Shown in pieces: positions 10,946-22,040 of a stretch of 64,000 nt of DNA (its first letter is position 1; each line of letters begins with the position of its first letter). The position numbers and the translations under genes were made by a program. The notes beneath the pieces were generated by a model, which saw nothing but the letters and a program-made list of their open reading frames with translations, had not been told where the DNA came from and searched no databases. Source of the DNA: Microstegium vimineum (taxonomy: Eukaryota; Streptophyta; Magnoliopsida; Poales; Poaceae); NCBI GenBank assembly GCA_022036555.1, contig CM039122.1:124001-188000 (forward strand). Direction: 5' to 3'.

Positions 10946-12805
10946 ATGTCCCATGGGGATGGACCACCTCCCATGTTCGATGGAGACGACTTTCCTTATT
11001 GGAAAGTTCGTATGGAGGCCTACCTAGAGGCCGTTGACGTGGGCGTGCTCAAAGCCGCCACAAAGGGAGGTACTCTCTTCGCGGAGGACCTCAACTTTGA
11101 AAAGCACAATGCCAAGGCAAAGAACATACTCTTTCGTGGCATTAGCAAGGATGTCTTCAACCGAGTGCGTAATGCCAAAGACGCATTTGAGTTGTGGACC
11201 ACTATTTGTGCACTTCACGAAGGCACAAAGAGTGAGCGTGAAGAACGCTATCACTTGGTTATGGCTAAGCTCAATTCTTTCTCTATGCATGCAAATGAAA
11301 ATGCAAATGAAATGTACTCACGACTAAATATTATTGTAGAGGAATTGAATGGGCTCGGTCTCAACCAAATGGAACCGGCCGATGTGGTACGCAAGATTCT
11401 TTGTGTCTTGCCCATTGAGAAGTATGGCCACATCGTCACGGTGCTTCACCAAGGAGATCTCTCCGCCGCTACACCAACACAAATTTTGGGCAAGATCAAT
11501 GCCCATGAGATGTACATGAAGATTGGTGATAGTGGCTCATCTTCCTCCTCCAAGAAGAAAGAAAAAGAGAAGGAGGAAAAGAAGGACTTGGATCTCAAGG
11601 CATCCTCGTCGGAGAAGCACAAGATGCAAGTCGTGTATGAGAGCACAAGCGATGATGATGATCTCGCTCTCATGGTGAAGAAAACAACCAAGATGTTAAA
11701 GAAGCTAAGCAAGAATGGAGTCAAGTTTGACTCAAAGAAGAAGAAATTTTTCACAAGCTCTTCAAGAAAGCCCCTCTCCAAGATGGATTGCTAAAATTGT
11801 GGCAAACTTGGACACTTAGCTCATGCTTGCCCCGAAGAAAAGAAAGACAAGTACAAGAACAAGAAGGTCAACAACAAATTCAAGTATAACAAGGGCAACA
11901 AGGTTGAGTCAAGTGATGAGGAGAAGAAGGATGACAAGCCATTCAAGAAGAAGAAGAACTTCAACTTCCACAAGAAGAAGAAGAATGGCAAAGCCTACAT
12001 TGTTGGTGATTGGCTCACCGACATTGAAGACTCAAGTGACTCATCCGGAGATGAAAGTGAAGAAGAAAAGGTGGCCGCCTTGGTGATTGGTTCATCTACA
12101 CCGCCACCCCCTCTATCATCTCCGGGCTCATCCTCTACACACCTATGCCTCATGGCTAAAGGTGACAAAAAGGTACAAAAAGAGGATAGTGATGATGAGG
12201 CTAGCTCTAGTAATGATAGTGATGATGAGTTTGAGGCACCTTCCTATGATGAGCTAATTGAAATTTGCAACAAATACACTAAGCTCATTAGGAAGTATAA
12301 AGGCAAAAGTGAATCACTAGAGAAAGCAAAGGGTAACTTGCATGCTAAGCTTGATGACTTGACTAGTGCTAATGATGAATTGAAGCTTGAGAACAAATCT
12401 CTCTCATCTAGCACTAGGGAGCTCAAAGCCTCACTCAAGCAAGTAAATGAGAAACATGATAAGCTTGAGAGGTCAACACAAGAGCTCCATTCAAGGTACA
12501 ACTTGCTAAAAGATGACTACAACCAAGTTAAAAATGAACATGGCACACTTGTGATAGCTAATGAATTGCTTTCAAATGATCTTGCTACACATGTTGCTAT
12601 TAACCCGGTTGTTACGTGTGATATAGCTACTTCTTGTGAGGACTTGCTTGATGAAGTTGCTAGTGAGCAAAATGCTAAGTGCAAGGGCAAGAAGGTAATT
12701 GAGGCCGACAAGCATGATGACCATGTGAAGATGAGGCAAGAAAACTCCAAGCTCAAGGAAGAGCTAATCAACCTCAAGGCAAGCAAGCCACTCACTATCA
12801 AGTCG
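10946..12805 (+). pseudogene. SIRE-like copia gag, interrupted and 3' truncated
   Basis: The frame opens at ATG 10946 (MSHGDGPPPMFDGDDFPYWK) with a UBN2-type Gag domain over the first 190 residues, followed by a lysine-rich stretch. A TAA at 11792-11794 falls inside the zinc knuckle: the pattern C-x2-C-x4-H-x4-C is intact apart from that stop. The same frame then continues from about 11795 through acidic and Lys-rich segments and a long coiled coil (about 12240-12560), as in SIRE/Maximus gags. Near 12805 it runs into inverted LTR sequence, so protease, integrase and RT are absent. It is not functional. Confidence 0.85.
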
Positions 12806-14248
12806 GCGATGTTTTGTCGAGGTATCGAGGAGTCGACACTCCCCCCTAGTCCTCGTTGGAGCACGTCGCAAGGTATAGCTTCCCCTCAATCCCGCGCAAG
12901 GGTAGAGTGCTCTCTACGGGCTGATTCTTCGCCACTCCGACTCGGTGAATCGCCCACAACCGATCACAAGAGCTTGGAGAAGAGCCGCCAACAATCTCCC
13001 GGCGGTCACTTCCTCCGAACACCACCAAACCGTCTAGGTGCTGTCGAACACCAAGAGTAACAAGCACAAGACCTTCACTTGACCCACTCAAGGCTAGGAA
13101 GGTGGATGGATGCACACAAGTCACTCCTAATCACTCTAGGAGGGAAGAACAAGATGAACTCTCTCTAATCTCTCCCTCACTAGCCTCTTGGCTCTCCAAA
13201 ATATTTCTCAAGGTGTCACCAGCTGAAACAATGGCCAAGAGTCCCTCTAAGGACCAAGGGGGCAACTATAAATAGTCCCCACCTCCAAAACTAGCTGTTT
13301 TTTACTTTTTCTTTTCTCTGCGTAGCCACCGGACTAGTCCGGAGCGCATACCACCGGACCATGCACACTGGTCCGGAGCTCACTCTGATTTCAAACTCAG
13401 GCACCGTCGGACTACTCTGCTTGGTCCGACGCACTGGTCCGACGCTCTGGTCCGGAGCCTCGGTGCTCTCTGAGTGAAATCCTTTGTCTCTTTTACACAC
13501 CACCGGACCACTCTCCTTGGTTCGGTGCCCTGGTCCGACGCTCTGGTCCGGAGCCAGGGTGCTCTCTGCATAAACCCAAACCCATGTCATGGGGCGTCGG
13601 ACTAGCCGTCGGACGAACCGTCGGACTAGTCCGGAGCCTTCTGTCTCTCTGAACCAAGCCACCGGACTACTCTCCAATGGTTCAGTGCTTTCCAGACAGG
13701 TGGTCCGGAGCTCCTCGAGCTGAGAATCTGCCTAAGTCAGGGACCGTCGGACCACTCTCCTTGGTCCGACGCTCACTTAGCAGAGTGGTCCGGAGCCTCT
13801 TTCTCCCTCTAAAACAACTGTTTTCGCTGAGGTTTCTCAAGAGATTTTGCTCCTACCATTTCTAGGGTTTACCAAGGGCTGAAAGCAAGGTCTCTAGGAC
13901 TAGTTGTGACAAGTGTGCATATACCCACTTTCCTAAACTCTCCTAGGTCAAGCTACTAACCTCATACCCCCCTTTATAGTACGGTCAAAGGAAAAACAAA
14001 AGCCCTAGCTATACTTAGTGCCCTTCTCAACTTTACGGCACTAAGAACTAGCCTAGTCTTCAACTTGTATCTTCATCCTTTGCAACCGAAACGATTTCCA
14101 TCTTGGGGGCATGAATATCCATTAAGCCCATTCAAATTTCATCACTTATGACCTAACATAAACAACTTTGCCTCTGCAAAACACACGTTAGTCATAGTGA
14201 TCTAGTATTGTCGTTAATCGCCTAAACACAAGGGTCCATGATTCTACA
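12806..14248 (-). repeat. Minus-strand SIRE-like LTR, 5' part
   Basis: This is the reverse complement of the same LTR type as 9175-10660, starting TGTAGAATCATGG when read on the minus strand from 14248. An internal array at 13320-13800 repeats CACCGGAC, GGTCCGGAGC and GTCGGAC. A TATA-like ACTATTTATAG reads on the minus strand near 13275. Ends at the CACAT target copy. Confidence 0.8.
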
Positions 14249-14424
14249 CACATCGGACCCAACTCTTCCATCACACTACACCATGTGATCTCCGAAGACG
14301 TTTTTCAGGTCCCGAGTCCAACGCTCATCACACAACCCGTGTGACCTCCAAGCGTTAACGGGCTCCCCCGTCACATGTGACCCTTGAGATTTAGGTTTTT
14401 CCAACCATGAGCTCCGATACCACT

Positions 14425-14627
14425 TGTTAGAGTGCGCAGCAGAATCCGGCCCAACTCGCTATACCCACGAGCCGACGCCCCTCGGGCCCAGGTCCACCGG
14501 AGCCCACAACATATCAGGCCTTGGGCCTAACTCAACCCAAAAAACTAGTCTGATTGGTGAGGGTTGCCCCTGCCTTATATATTGCGCTCCCCCACCATCA
14601 ATTACCGATGTGGGACTAAACCCAACA
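14425..14627 (-). repeat. TRIM 5' LTR (right copy)
   Basis: This is the 203-bp partner of 8650-8852, followed on the minus strand by the primer-binding site TGGTATCGGAGC at 14422-14411. Flanked on the right by CGCGT. Confidence 0.9.
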
Positions 14628-15098
14628 CGCGTTGCGCCGCCACGCCTGCTCGCGCTCGCCGACCGCACCCACGCACGCCCCGCTCGCGCCGCCGGCCGCT
14701 ACACTGCCGCGTCCGCATCCGCGCTCGCCTGCAAGCATCGTGCAGCACCGCGCCTCGCCCGTACCTGCCCCGCTCTCGCTCTCTGGCCGCATCTTGGCGC
14801 TTGCCCACGAGCTCATCGTGTACAGAACTAACGGGAGAGAGAAGGAAGAGATAAGGAAGAGAGAGATAAAAGGAGGGAGAAGAATAAAATAAATCTCACA
14901 TTTATTAGGCAAAGAAGCTGCAGTTGAATAGAGTAGTTTCTATATCTAGAATTTTGCTGATGCGACTATCTTGGACTTTGTACATAGTGTCTGCCATAGG
15001 GACTGCCTTAAGCAGACCGAAAATGTCACGGGCAAAACCATTAATGGGCAGCTTAATCATACCACACCACACCTTACGTTCGTTCGTTTATTCATTAA

Positions 15099-15273
15099 GG
15101 TCATCTTCAATAAGAGTTTCATCTCCCAGTTTCTAATGCTCTCATATTTTGGTAACTGTGCACAAGAGTTTCATGGGGATCTCTACTCCCATGAAACTCT
15201 TATCATCTCTCTTCCTAAATAGTGTGTCATGTCAGCCTATTTAATACCCATAAAACACTCATTGAGACGAACC
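15099..15273. mobile_element. Tourist-like MITE, 175 bp
   Basis: The ends GGTCATCTTCAATAAGAGTT and (reverse complement) GGTTCGTCTCAATGAGTGTT are imperfect inverted repeats. They are flanked by TAA at 15096-15098 and 15274-15276. Non-coding. Confidence 0.65.
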
Positions 15274-15290
15274 TAACCAAAGCTTGGTAA

Positions 15291-15799
15291 GAACATCTTC
15301 AAAAGACTCTCTATTTATTGTTATATATTCTAATTTAAAAAATTTTGTGTAAAATAAACCTTCAACAGACTCTCCATCTTTCTCTCTAAATTTAGCCGCA
15401 TGTTATTCCTTGTTTTGCGAGCAGCCCTCGCTCGCCAACTCCCGTGAATCCCGCGGCAGCAGTTTCGTCTGCATGCCTTCAGCCTATCCCGCGTGCTCCA
15501 TGGTTCGTTCCTGAGTCCAATCGGTTGGTCCCACGCCTGAACGGCCAATCGCAACATGCATGCACGTAATATATACTCGTAATAACAAGAAATTTATATA
15601 AACTATTATATGTATAAACATGCACAGTCACGTAATTTTTTTTAAACAACAAATAATGTGGCATGTCAATAAAAAAATACAAGACTAGTTTTAGAGAGTC
15701 TGCTGGACCGAGTAGAAATTTAGAGTAGCTAAACTGATTTGGAGAGTCATTTTCTTTATTTTTCAATAACTAAATTTAGCTAGTCTCTTGGAGTTGCTC
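15291..15799. mobile_element. Tourist-like MITE, 509 bp
   Basis: The ends GAACATCTTCAAAAGACTC and (reverse complement) GAGCAACTCCAAGAGACT form imperfect inverted repeats. They are flanked by TAA at 15288-15290 and 15800-15802. The centre near 15410-15550 is GC-richer, with no credible gene. Confidence 0.65.
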
Positions 15800-15802
15800 T
15801 AA

Positions 15803-16539
15803 AGGCTTGTACAATACGTAGACTCTTATATAAAAGAAATAATATATCATTAAGCGTATGTAAACAATTTAATCTACAATGCAAACTCTATTTTGGAGGA
15901 CGATGGAAATGTTTGGTGTGGCAGAGGAGCATCCGTCTCCACGCAAGAGCCGTCCAGACGCCGCTGCTTAATCAAGGGTCGTATCCATCCGTAACCGCGT
16001 CGGACTTGACTCCACGACGGCAAAGAAGTACCGACTCATAAGCAGGTCCTAACGACCCCTCACATTAATTAATTAATTCATGGTTGCTACGCAGTCATTA
16101 TGACGCCAGGCAATCCGAGCGTCGGCGTCACGGCAGACCCGCCGCCCGGAACGGAAGGGAGCCACATCTCATCTGATGCGATCATGCCAACATGATCCCC
16201 ATCCCACGGAGCCCCCCGCGGCTGCTCAGAGCAGCACGGAGGAGAGGGACTCCACTGTCCAGTACTCCAGTCTTCCCTTGCAAGCAAGCAAGCAGCCAGA
16301 CGGGGCAGTCTCAGCTCAAGCCCACCACCTCCTTTGCCTGGCTGCTGCCCTTCCCTTCCCTTCCCCGAATGGTATCGTGCTGCGACCGCTAGTAGTCGCC
16401 AGCCACCTCCCCCTCCCCAGACGACACCCGCTCCTCTGCTCTCTCCATCTCCAGTCTCCACCACCACCATCCACCAAGCTACCAGTCCATCCCCTCCCCT
16501 CCCCCACCCACCCACCCACCCAAACTCCGCCCGCCGACC
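15803..16539. promoter_or_regulatory. Upstream region and probable 5' leader of the KLCR gene
   Basis: AT-rich until a TTAATTAATTAATT run at about 16066, then increasingly C-rich with a CCACC-type pyrimidine-rich leader right up to the ATG at 16540. No clear TATA box was identified. No separate gene is supported; the long frames over 16176-16871 share the GC-rich leader and first exon. Confidence 0.45.
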
Positions 16540-19500
16540 ATGCCGGGCCTCGCGGCGTCCGAAAACTCGCCGCCACCAGCACGGCGGCTCTCATCGCCAC
16601 TCCCCCGGCGGGCTCCACCATCCCCATCCCCCTCCACCTCATCCCGCGCCAAGCCACGGAAACCCTCACCATCCCCCACCACCGGCGCCGCCTTCGCGTT
16701 CCCAACCGACGCCGACGACTCGCTCGACAACCCGGATCTGGGCCCGTTCCTGCTAAAGCAGGCGCGGGACGCCATGGTATCAGGGGAAGGCGGCGGGGCG
16801 GCGCGCGCGCTCGAGTTCGCCGAGCGTGCCGCAAGGGCGCTCGAGCGGCGCGGCGAAGGGGCCGAGCTTGAGCTCGCCATGAGCCTCCATGTCGCCGCCG
16901 CTATACACTGCGGGCTCGGACGCCATGCTGATGCTATCCCTGTTCTCGAACGCGCTGTCGCTGTCGTCACGCCGCCGCCTGCTGCTGCTGCTGAGGGGGA
17001 GGGTAACGGCGACGCCGCGGCGGCTGGCGGTGATGACCTTGCCGAGCCTGACCTGAGGAGCGAGGAGTGGTCCCTCGCTGCCTTCTCTGGATGGATGCAG
17101 CTCGGTGACACGCACGCTATGCTTGGACGCATGGATGAGTCCATCGCTTGCTATGGCAAGGGCCTCGAGATCCAGATGGCTGCGCTCGGCGAGCGTGATC
17201 CCCGTGTCGCCGAGACCTGCAGGTGATCATCAATCCCCCATCCCATTCGTTGCTTCTCGATCTAGATCTAGTCTCTCCCGTAAAGACACCCACCATTTTT
17301 CTTTACCTCCAGCCTCTTCGCTAAACCAAAGAAGAGAAAACTGTGGATCTCGACAGAATTGGCGTTCAAACTGATTTCCTTCATGCAAACACCCAAGAAA
17401 TCTTACAGTACAATTGACGAACCATGACAATTTTGCTACTTCTCAAACCTGACTGATGAGCAGGTACCTGGCGGAAGCGCATGTGCAAGCTCTGCAATTC
17501 GACGAAGCAGAGAAGCTGTGCCGCAAAGCTCTCGAGATCCACCGGGAGCACAGCGCTCCAGCATCCCTCGAGGAGGCCTCGGACCGCCGCCTGATGGCAC
17601 TAATCCTGGACGCCAAGGGCGACTACGACGGCGCCCTTGAGCACCTCGTGCTTGCCTCGATGACCATGGTTGCAAACGGCCGTGACGTCGAGGTTGCCAC
17701 CATTGACGTCGCCATAGGCAACACCTACCTTGCCCTCGCCCGCTTCGACGAGGCCGTCTTCTCCTACCAGAAGGCGCTGACTGTTCTCAAATCGGCTCGT
17801 GGTGACGACCACCCGACGGTTGCGTCGGTCTACGTCCGCCTTGCTGACCTTTATCACCGGACAGGCAGGCTCCGCGAGTCGAAATCCTACTGCGAGAATG
17901 CCCTGCGTGTCTATGCCAAGCCTGCGCCTGGCGCTGCCCCTGATGAGATTGGCGGAGGCTTAATGGAGATTGCTGCCATCTATGAGGCGCTCGGCGATCT
18001 TGATGAGGCCTTGAAGCTTCTTCAGAGGGCGCTCAAGTTGCTCGAGGACTCACCGGGGCAGTGGAGCACCGTTGCTGGTATTGAGGCACAGATGGGTGTT
18101 CTGTACTACATGGTGGGGAGGTATGCAGATTCGAGGCTCTCGTTTGAGAGCGCGGTTGCCAAGCTGAGGGCTAGTGGTGAGAGGAAGTCGGCATTTTTCG
18201 GCGTTCTGTTGAACCAGATGGGACTAGCTTGTGTGCAGCTGTTCAAGATAGATGAGGCTGCACAGTTGTTTGAGGAGGCAAGGGCCGTTCTGGAGCAGGA
18301 GTGTGGCGCTTCCCATCCTGATACTCTTGGTGTGTACAGCAACCTTGCTGCAATCTATGATGCCATGGGAAGGTACGCATCGATAACCTGTTCTTCTGCA
18401 ACCTTCAGTCATTTTATTCAGAATCCATGCTCATATCTCTGCCCGTAATGCAATTACAGAGTCTATAGTACAAATGGATGATGTAAACAACCACAAATTT
18501 AGGATCTCTTGGTGTTATTGATATGCTGTCCATAATGACATAGAATATCTATACATGCCTCATCATTTTTGTAACAGTAAGAACTGAGTAGTGACTCCGA
18601 GAATTTTTATGCTATGTGAAGGGGTAAATTTGTTAAATCTAATTCTTTGTTGAGTGGGTGTGTGGGTTTGCGTTTGTTTGTGGATGTTGATGGTGTTGTG
18701 GGTTGAGCTCCTTTTTTGGATTATCCTGTGTAAGGTTGCTTTGATTTCAAATAGGGAAGATTGGTTGATGAGTTACTTACCAGTACCAGATGATCATATC
18801 TAGCACACAATGCCATAGTTTATGGTCCATGGTGTAGTTGCCCACATGTTCTGTACCCAACTTTTGTATAGCTGCAGAAGTAGCAAAACCAGATCTATAT
18901 TCAGGATAGGCCTTTGCCCATTTTATTCATTCTGTCCAAACTAGAGAGTCCTGTGCCCATTTATTCATGTTTTCCGAAGTATACAGGCCTGTGCCTGTTT
19001 ATTGATGCTTTTGAAACTTTTTTTTGAAAGGACGGCAAAAGCTTTGCCGTAATTTTTATTAGACGAGTAGAAGAAAAGAAAAAAAATACAGCAAAAAAAA
19101 ACAACCGAACCTCAGCCAGGGTCAAAGGGAATGCCAAAACAAGCGAGCAAACCCCTAACCACTCCTAGGTGAAAGAAAAAACGACAGTCTAATTGAGGCA
19201 CTGCCTTGCTTGTATGTAGCTGCAGACTTGTACCTCTGAAAATAGCATGCATTACATATTAGTTTTTCTTATTTGATGATCCTTTTGTGACGCATTATAT
19301 AGCTACTAATAATACATGTCTGCATATATTCCTGGCTATGTATATATGTCTAGAGTGGAGGATGCGATTGAGATCCTAGAGCACGTGCTGAAGGTGAGGG
19401 AAGAGAAGCTCGGCACGGCGAACCCGGACGTGGAGGACGAGAAGAAGCGGCTGGCGGAGCTCCTGAAAGAGGCGGGGCGGTCGCGGAACCGGAAGCAGAA

Positions 19501-19588
19501 GTCTCTGGAGAACCTGTTCGTGACCAACTCGCAGCGGGCGAAGAAGGAGGCCGGGAGGAGGTGGTCCAACTTTGGGTTCAGGAGCTGA
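16540..19588 (+). CDS. Kinesin light chain-related TPR protein (KLCR/CMU family), 608 aa
   Basis: Exons are 16540-17222, 17464-18372 and 19354-19588; all junctions are GT-AG and in phase (Arg codons are split at both). Residues 1-65 are a Pro/Ser-rich disordered head. From about residue 65 on there are tandem TPR repeats, with clear units such as WMQLGDTHAMLGRMDESIACY, NTYLALARFDEAVFSYQKAL, YVRLADLYHRTGRLRESKSY and YSNLAAIYDAMGRVEDAIEI. The tail is basic (RSRNRKQKSLENLF) and ends NFGFRS. This matches plant kinesin-light-chain-related proteins. Family members bind cortical microtubules and steady cellulose synthase tracks; they lack a kinesin motor. Length and tail fit the family. Subgroup (1, 2 or 3) is not assigned. 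Confidence 0.9.
19012..19190. repeat. Possible retroposon tail in KLCR intron 2
   Basis: A T-rich stretch followed by GAAAGGACGGCAAAAGCTTTGCCG and AAAAAATACAG-type A-rich DNA resembles the 3' end of a grass non-LTR element. The inverted AGCTTTGCCG/CGGCAAAAGCT can form a small hairpin. The ends are not defined. Confidence 0.3.
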
Positions 19589-19984
19589 GGAAGAGCTACA
19601 TCGTCAGTCAGTCGTCGTCGCTGGGCGGTGGTGGCCTTTGTAACATAAAGGAGGAAAGGAAAGGGAAAGGAAAGAAAGCATGTGTAAAGATGTTGTTGTA
19701 GGTTATTATTATTGGTAGGAAGGTGGTGATGATTGTGTTTGCTGTTGGTGTATGTGTGGCACTGTATTGTTATTGTCTTGGGTTATTTTCGGGTTAAATT
19801 TGTTTTTTTTTCTCACACGATTATTATTAACTGGGTGCTGTTGTACCTTGAGAAGAGAATATTGTCTTGTGGTTTACTGGTGGTGAATACCTGTGATTGT
19901 TTGGTTTGGGTAGTGCAATTGCTTCATTCCATTGATTGAGGTGTTGAATCCCTGGAGCTGAAACGCTGTCCTGGTTGTGTCCTT
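19589..19984. other. KLCR 3' UTR and flank
   Basis: Directly follows the KLCR stop. T/G-rich DNA fits a plant 3' UTR, but no sharp polyadenylation signal can be assigned. No gene seen. Confidence 0.4.
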
Positions 19985-22040
19985 GACTCCTTGTGAGGTG
20001 GCACATGGCCATGCAAAATGCTGTCAGTGTATAGTATGTGCTTATTACTGTGTTGCGTGGTATCAGGATCTGATCTCTTTATATTATGAGAAAAATGCAG
20101 CACAATGTTGCTGTCAACAGGTGAGGTGAGCAAGTGGACGTGTGTGGAGCTGCGTCGGCATCGGTTGGTGACGTGGGACCTAGTACACTTGAGCACGATG
20201 TCAGTCAGGCAGGCTTTGGGCTGCCAAAAGGTCGGGGGCTCGTGGATGGATCGAGCGTCGTGGGCCGTGGTCGGCCTGCCAACGCAAAGCTCCATACTGG
20301 GCCGTTTCGGGCCCATCTTAGCCCCGCTGGACCGCGTACTCGTGACAATCCCACAGTAACAGCAGGGTAACTTTTTCAAGATTTTTTTCTTGTAGGGCGT
20401 GTGTTTGAGACTGTTCCGCTCCGGTTTTTTAGCTTCGCTCTACCAACTCCATAATGGAGCCGCTCCATCGTAGAGTTTGTGAAGCAGGTGGTATTGTTTG
20501 ACATACAGCCTAGCTCTCGCTCTAGGAATGTGTTATTTACATATAAGGTACTGTTTGGTTCGAGCCTCGGGGATGTAACGACAATGTAATCAGAAAGCAG
20601 CGTAATCTGTTACAGCGGGAGAGAAATACGATTTTGTTTGGTTCGCATATGGATCAGTGGCTCCACCTAGCGTGATCGCATACCAGTGGGACAGGAGCGT
20701 TAACAGAGTTGAACTAGCCCGGATCGGGTCCCTCTGTTATCAACTCCGGGGCAGACAAACCAAACAAGACTAACGCGATCTGATAACACCGTGAATGGTT
20801 CCGAGACCAAAAACACCGAACCAAACACCACCTAAATGATCTATTATGCCCTTGATTGAAATTACACTTTAACGATCTATTATGCCCTTTGTTCACGAGA
20901 AACACTCAACTCCACGTGGAAGTACAAAACTCTAAAAATGGAGTACCTGTTGAGGTGTTCTAGAAAAAAAAGTGGAGTTGGCCCTAAGCTTCAAGTTTTT
21001 TTTTGGAGCGGAGTTCTTAGAGTTAAAAATGTTTGGCAACGTAGAGCTGGAGCAGTACATACATTTAAAAATTCGATGTGATGAGGAATCTTGTAAAGTT
21101 TGGAATTTTAGGGTGAACTAAACAGTGCTAGATATGGACAATATCTGGAAATACGCTGCATGTCCCGCGCGTCGATTCAAAAAGCGCGGAGCGCATCCAA
21201 CCGACACCGACCCAGCCACCCACGGAAAAAAAAACCGATGGCCGCCCAACCAGACCGCGCCGTACAAGCCTCGTCCCCTTTCCTCGGCACACGTGCGCGG
21301 GTCGCTGGCCGCTGGGCCCGGCGGATGCCGAGGCAGCGGCCACCGCTTCGAGACGTGGCCCACGACACACGCGCGTATCCATGACGCGTGGGGGCCACTG
21401 CGTCCAGCCACCGAGTCATTAAACCCACCCCACGCCGTCCTAGTCCGGTTTCGACTCCGCCCGCGCCGCGCCGTTCCCCCCGCGAACCCCTCGCCTCTGC
21501 CGCCGCCGGTTCGGATGCCGCCCAAGCCAGGCCGCGGGCGCGGGAGGCCAAGGAAGGACCCTGCCGCCGTGGAATCCGCTCACGCCACCGAGGTAATCGG
21601 CACGACACATCACTTGCTAGCTAGGTCTCCGCTTTCCCTCCTCCTCGTCATCGCACCCAGTTCCCGCTTGGCTTCAATCGCGTTGTCGCTCTGCGTGGAC
21701 GGGGAGATCAGCTAGCTCGTCCGGATTTGGTTCCGGCTAATTTCCCCTTCCCAGCAAACAGTGTATGTTGCTTGCTTCGCCGCGCGGCCTCTGTCTCGAC
21801 CTCGCTCTAGTTATCATTACTTGCATAAGCATGGACGCGGAGGCACGGGGGGCTCCCCATTGGCATTTCTGGGGTCTTCGCGTCCGCGACCATTCGGCTC
21901 CTTCGATTGGGATTCCAGCAACCCCTGATTTTTCCCTTCCCAATGTTTTCGCTTGTCAAATTTGCTTCTCCCCCTTCCCCTTTGGGCTTAGCCCGTCAGG
22001 TCCAGCTGTTTCCTTGCTTGTGCTTCTTTCAATGGTGTAT
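19985..22040 (+). pseudogene. Truncated duplicate of the JmjC gene's promoter, exon 1 and intron 1 start
   Basis: About 19985-20385 and 21165-22040 match about 26650-27125 and 27180-27869 almost base for base apart from small changes. The matching part includes the upstream region, leader, an exon 1 (ATG 21515 to 21592, 26 codons, MPPKPGRGRGRPRKDP...) with a GTAATC donor, and the start of intron 1. The true gene's exon 1 differs by a longer Arg-Gly run. Homology stops at 22040, where a DNA transposon begins, so no later exon exists. About 770 bp at 20390-21160 is extra DNA with MITEs. A transcript could start here, but a JmjC product cannot be made from it. Confidence 0.8.
20547..20832. mobile_element. 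Tourist-like (PIF) MITE, 286 bp
   Basis: The ends GGTACTGTTTGGTTCG and (reverse complement) GGTGGTGTTTGGTTCG are inverted repeats. They are flanked by TAA at 20544-20546 and 20833-20835. Lies inside the extra segment of the duplicated JmjC promoter. Confidence 0.75.

Larger units (their letters stand above)
8871..14248. mobile_element. Composite SIRE-like Ty1/copia insertion with inverted LTR parts
   Basis: The ends TGAAAGGATC (8871) and ATTCTACA (14248) are flanked by CACAT (8866-8870 and 14249-14253), so this DNA entered the TRIM as one insertion. The outer parts, 8871-9174 and 12806-14248, together make one minus-strand LTR of about 1.7 kb. Between them lies a plus-strand LTR (9175-10893), a primer-binding site and a gag fragment. 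No pol is present. The outer LTR is complete at both ends, as expected for a solo LTR later disrupted by a related element. The inner right junction is at about 12805. Confidence 0.75.
8650..14627 (-). mobile_element. TRIM (miniature LTR retrotransposon) carrying nested copia DNA
   Basis: Two 203-bp direct repeats (8650-8852 and 14425-14627) start TGTTAGAG and end CCCAACA on the plus strand. Both are flanked by CGCGT (8645-8649 and 14628-14632). On the minus strand a primer-binding site TGGTATCGGAGC (14422-14411) lies 2 nt inside the right LTR, and a purine-rich GACGGGGAAGAT tract adjoins the left LTR. So it is a minus-strand element. Removing the insertion at 8871-14248 and its extra target copy leaves about 590 bp, a normal TRIM size. 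It has no coding capacity. The LTR start TGTTGGGTTTAGTCCCACAT resembles plant TRIM LTRs. Confidence 0.9.
8268..15008. mobile_element. PIF/Harbinger-like element, host of a four-level nest
   Basis: The left end GGGCAGTCCCAACGG and the right end CCATAGGGACTGCCT are inverted repeats. They are flanked by TAA (8265-8267 and 15009-15011), the PIF/Harbinger target duplication. Without the nested TRIM the element would be about 760 bp. Its ends are AT-rich and its centre (8500-8649 plus 14633-14830) is strongly GC-rich, which could be captured gene sequence. No transposase is present, so it is non-autonomous. Confidence 0.6.

Noticed and set aside
16176..16871. Plus-strand frame in the KLCR leader
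   Set aside because: Pro/His-rich translation in a different frame from the TPR protein; no motif.
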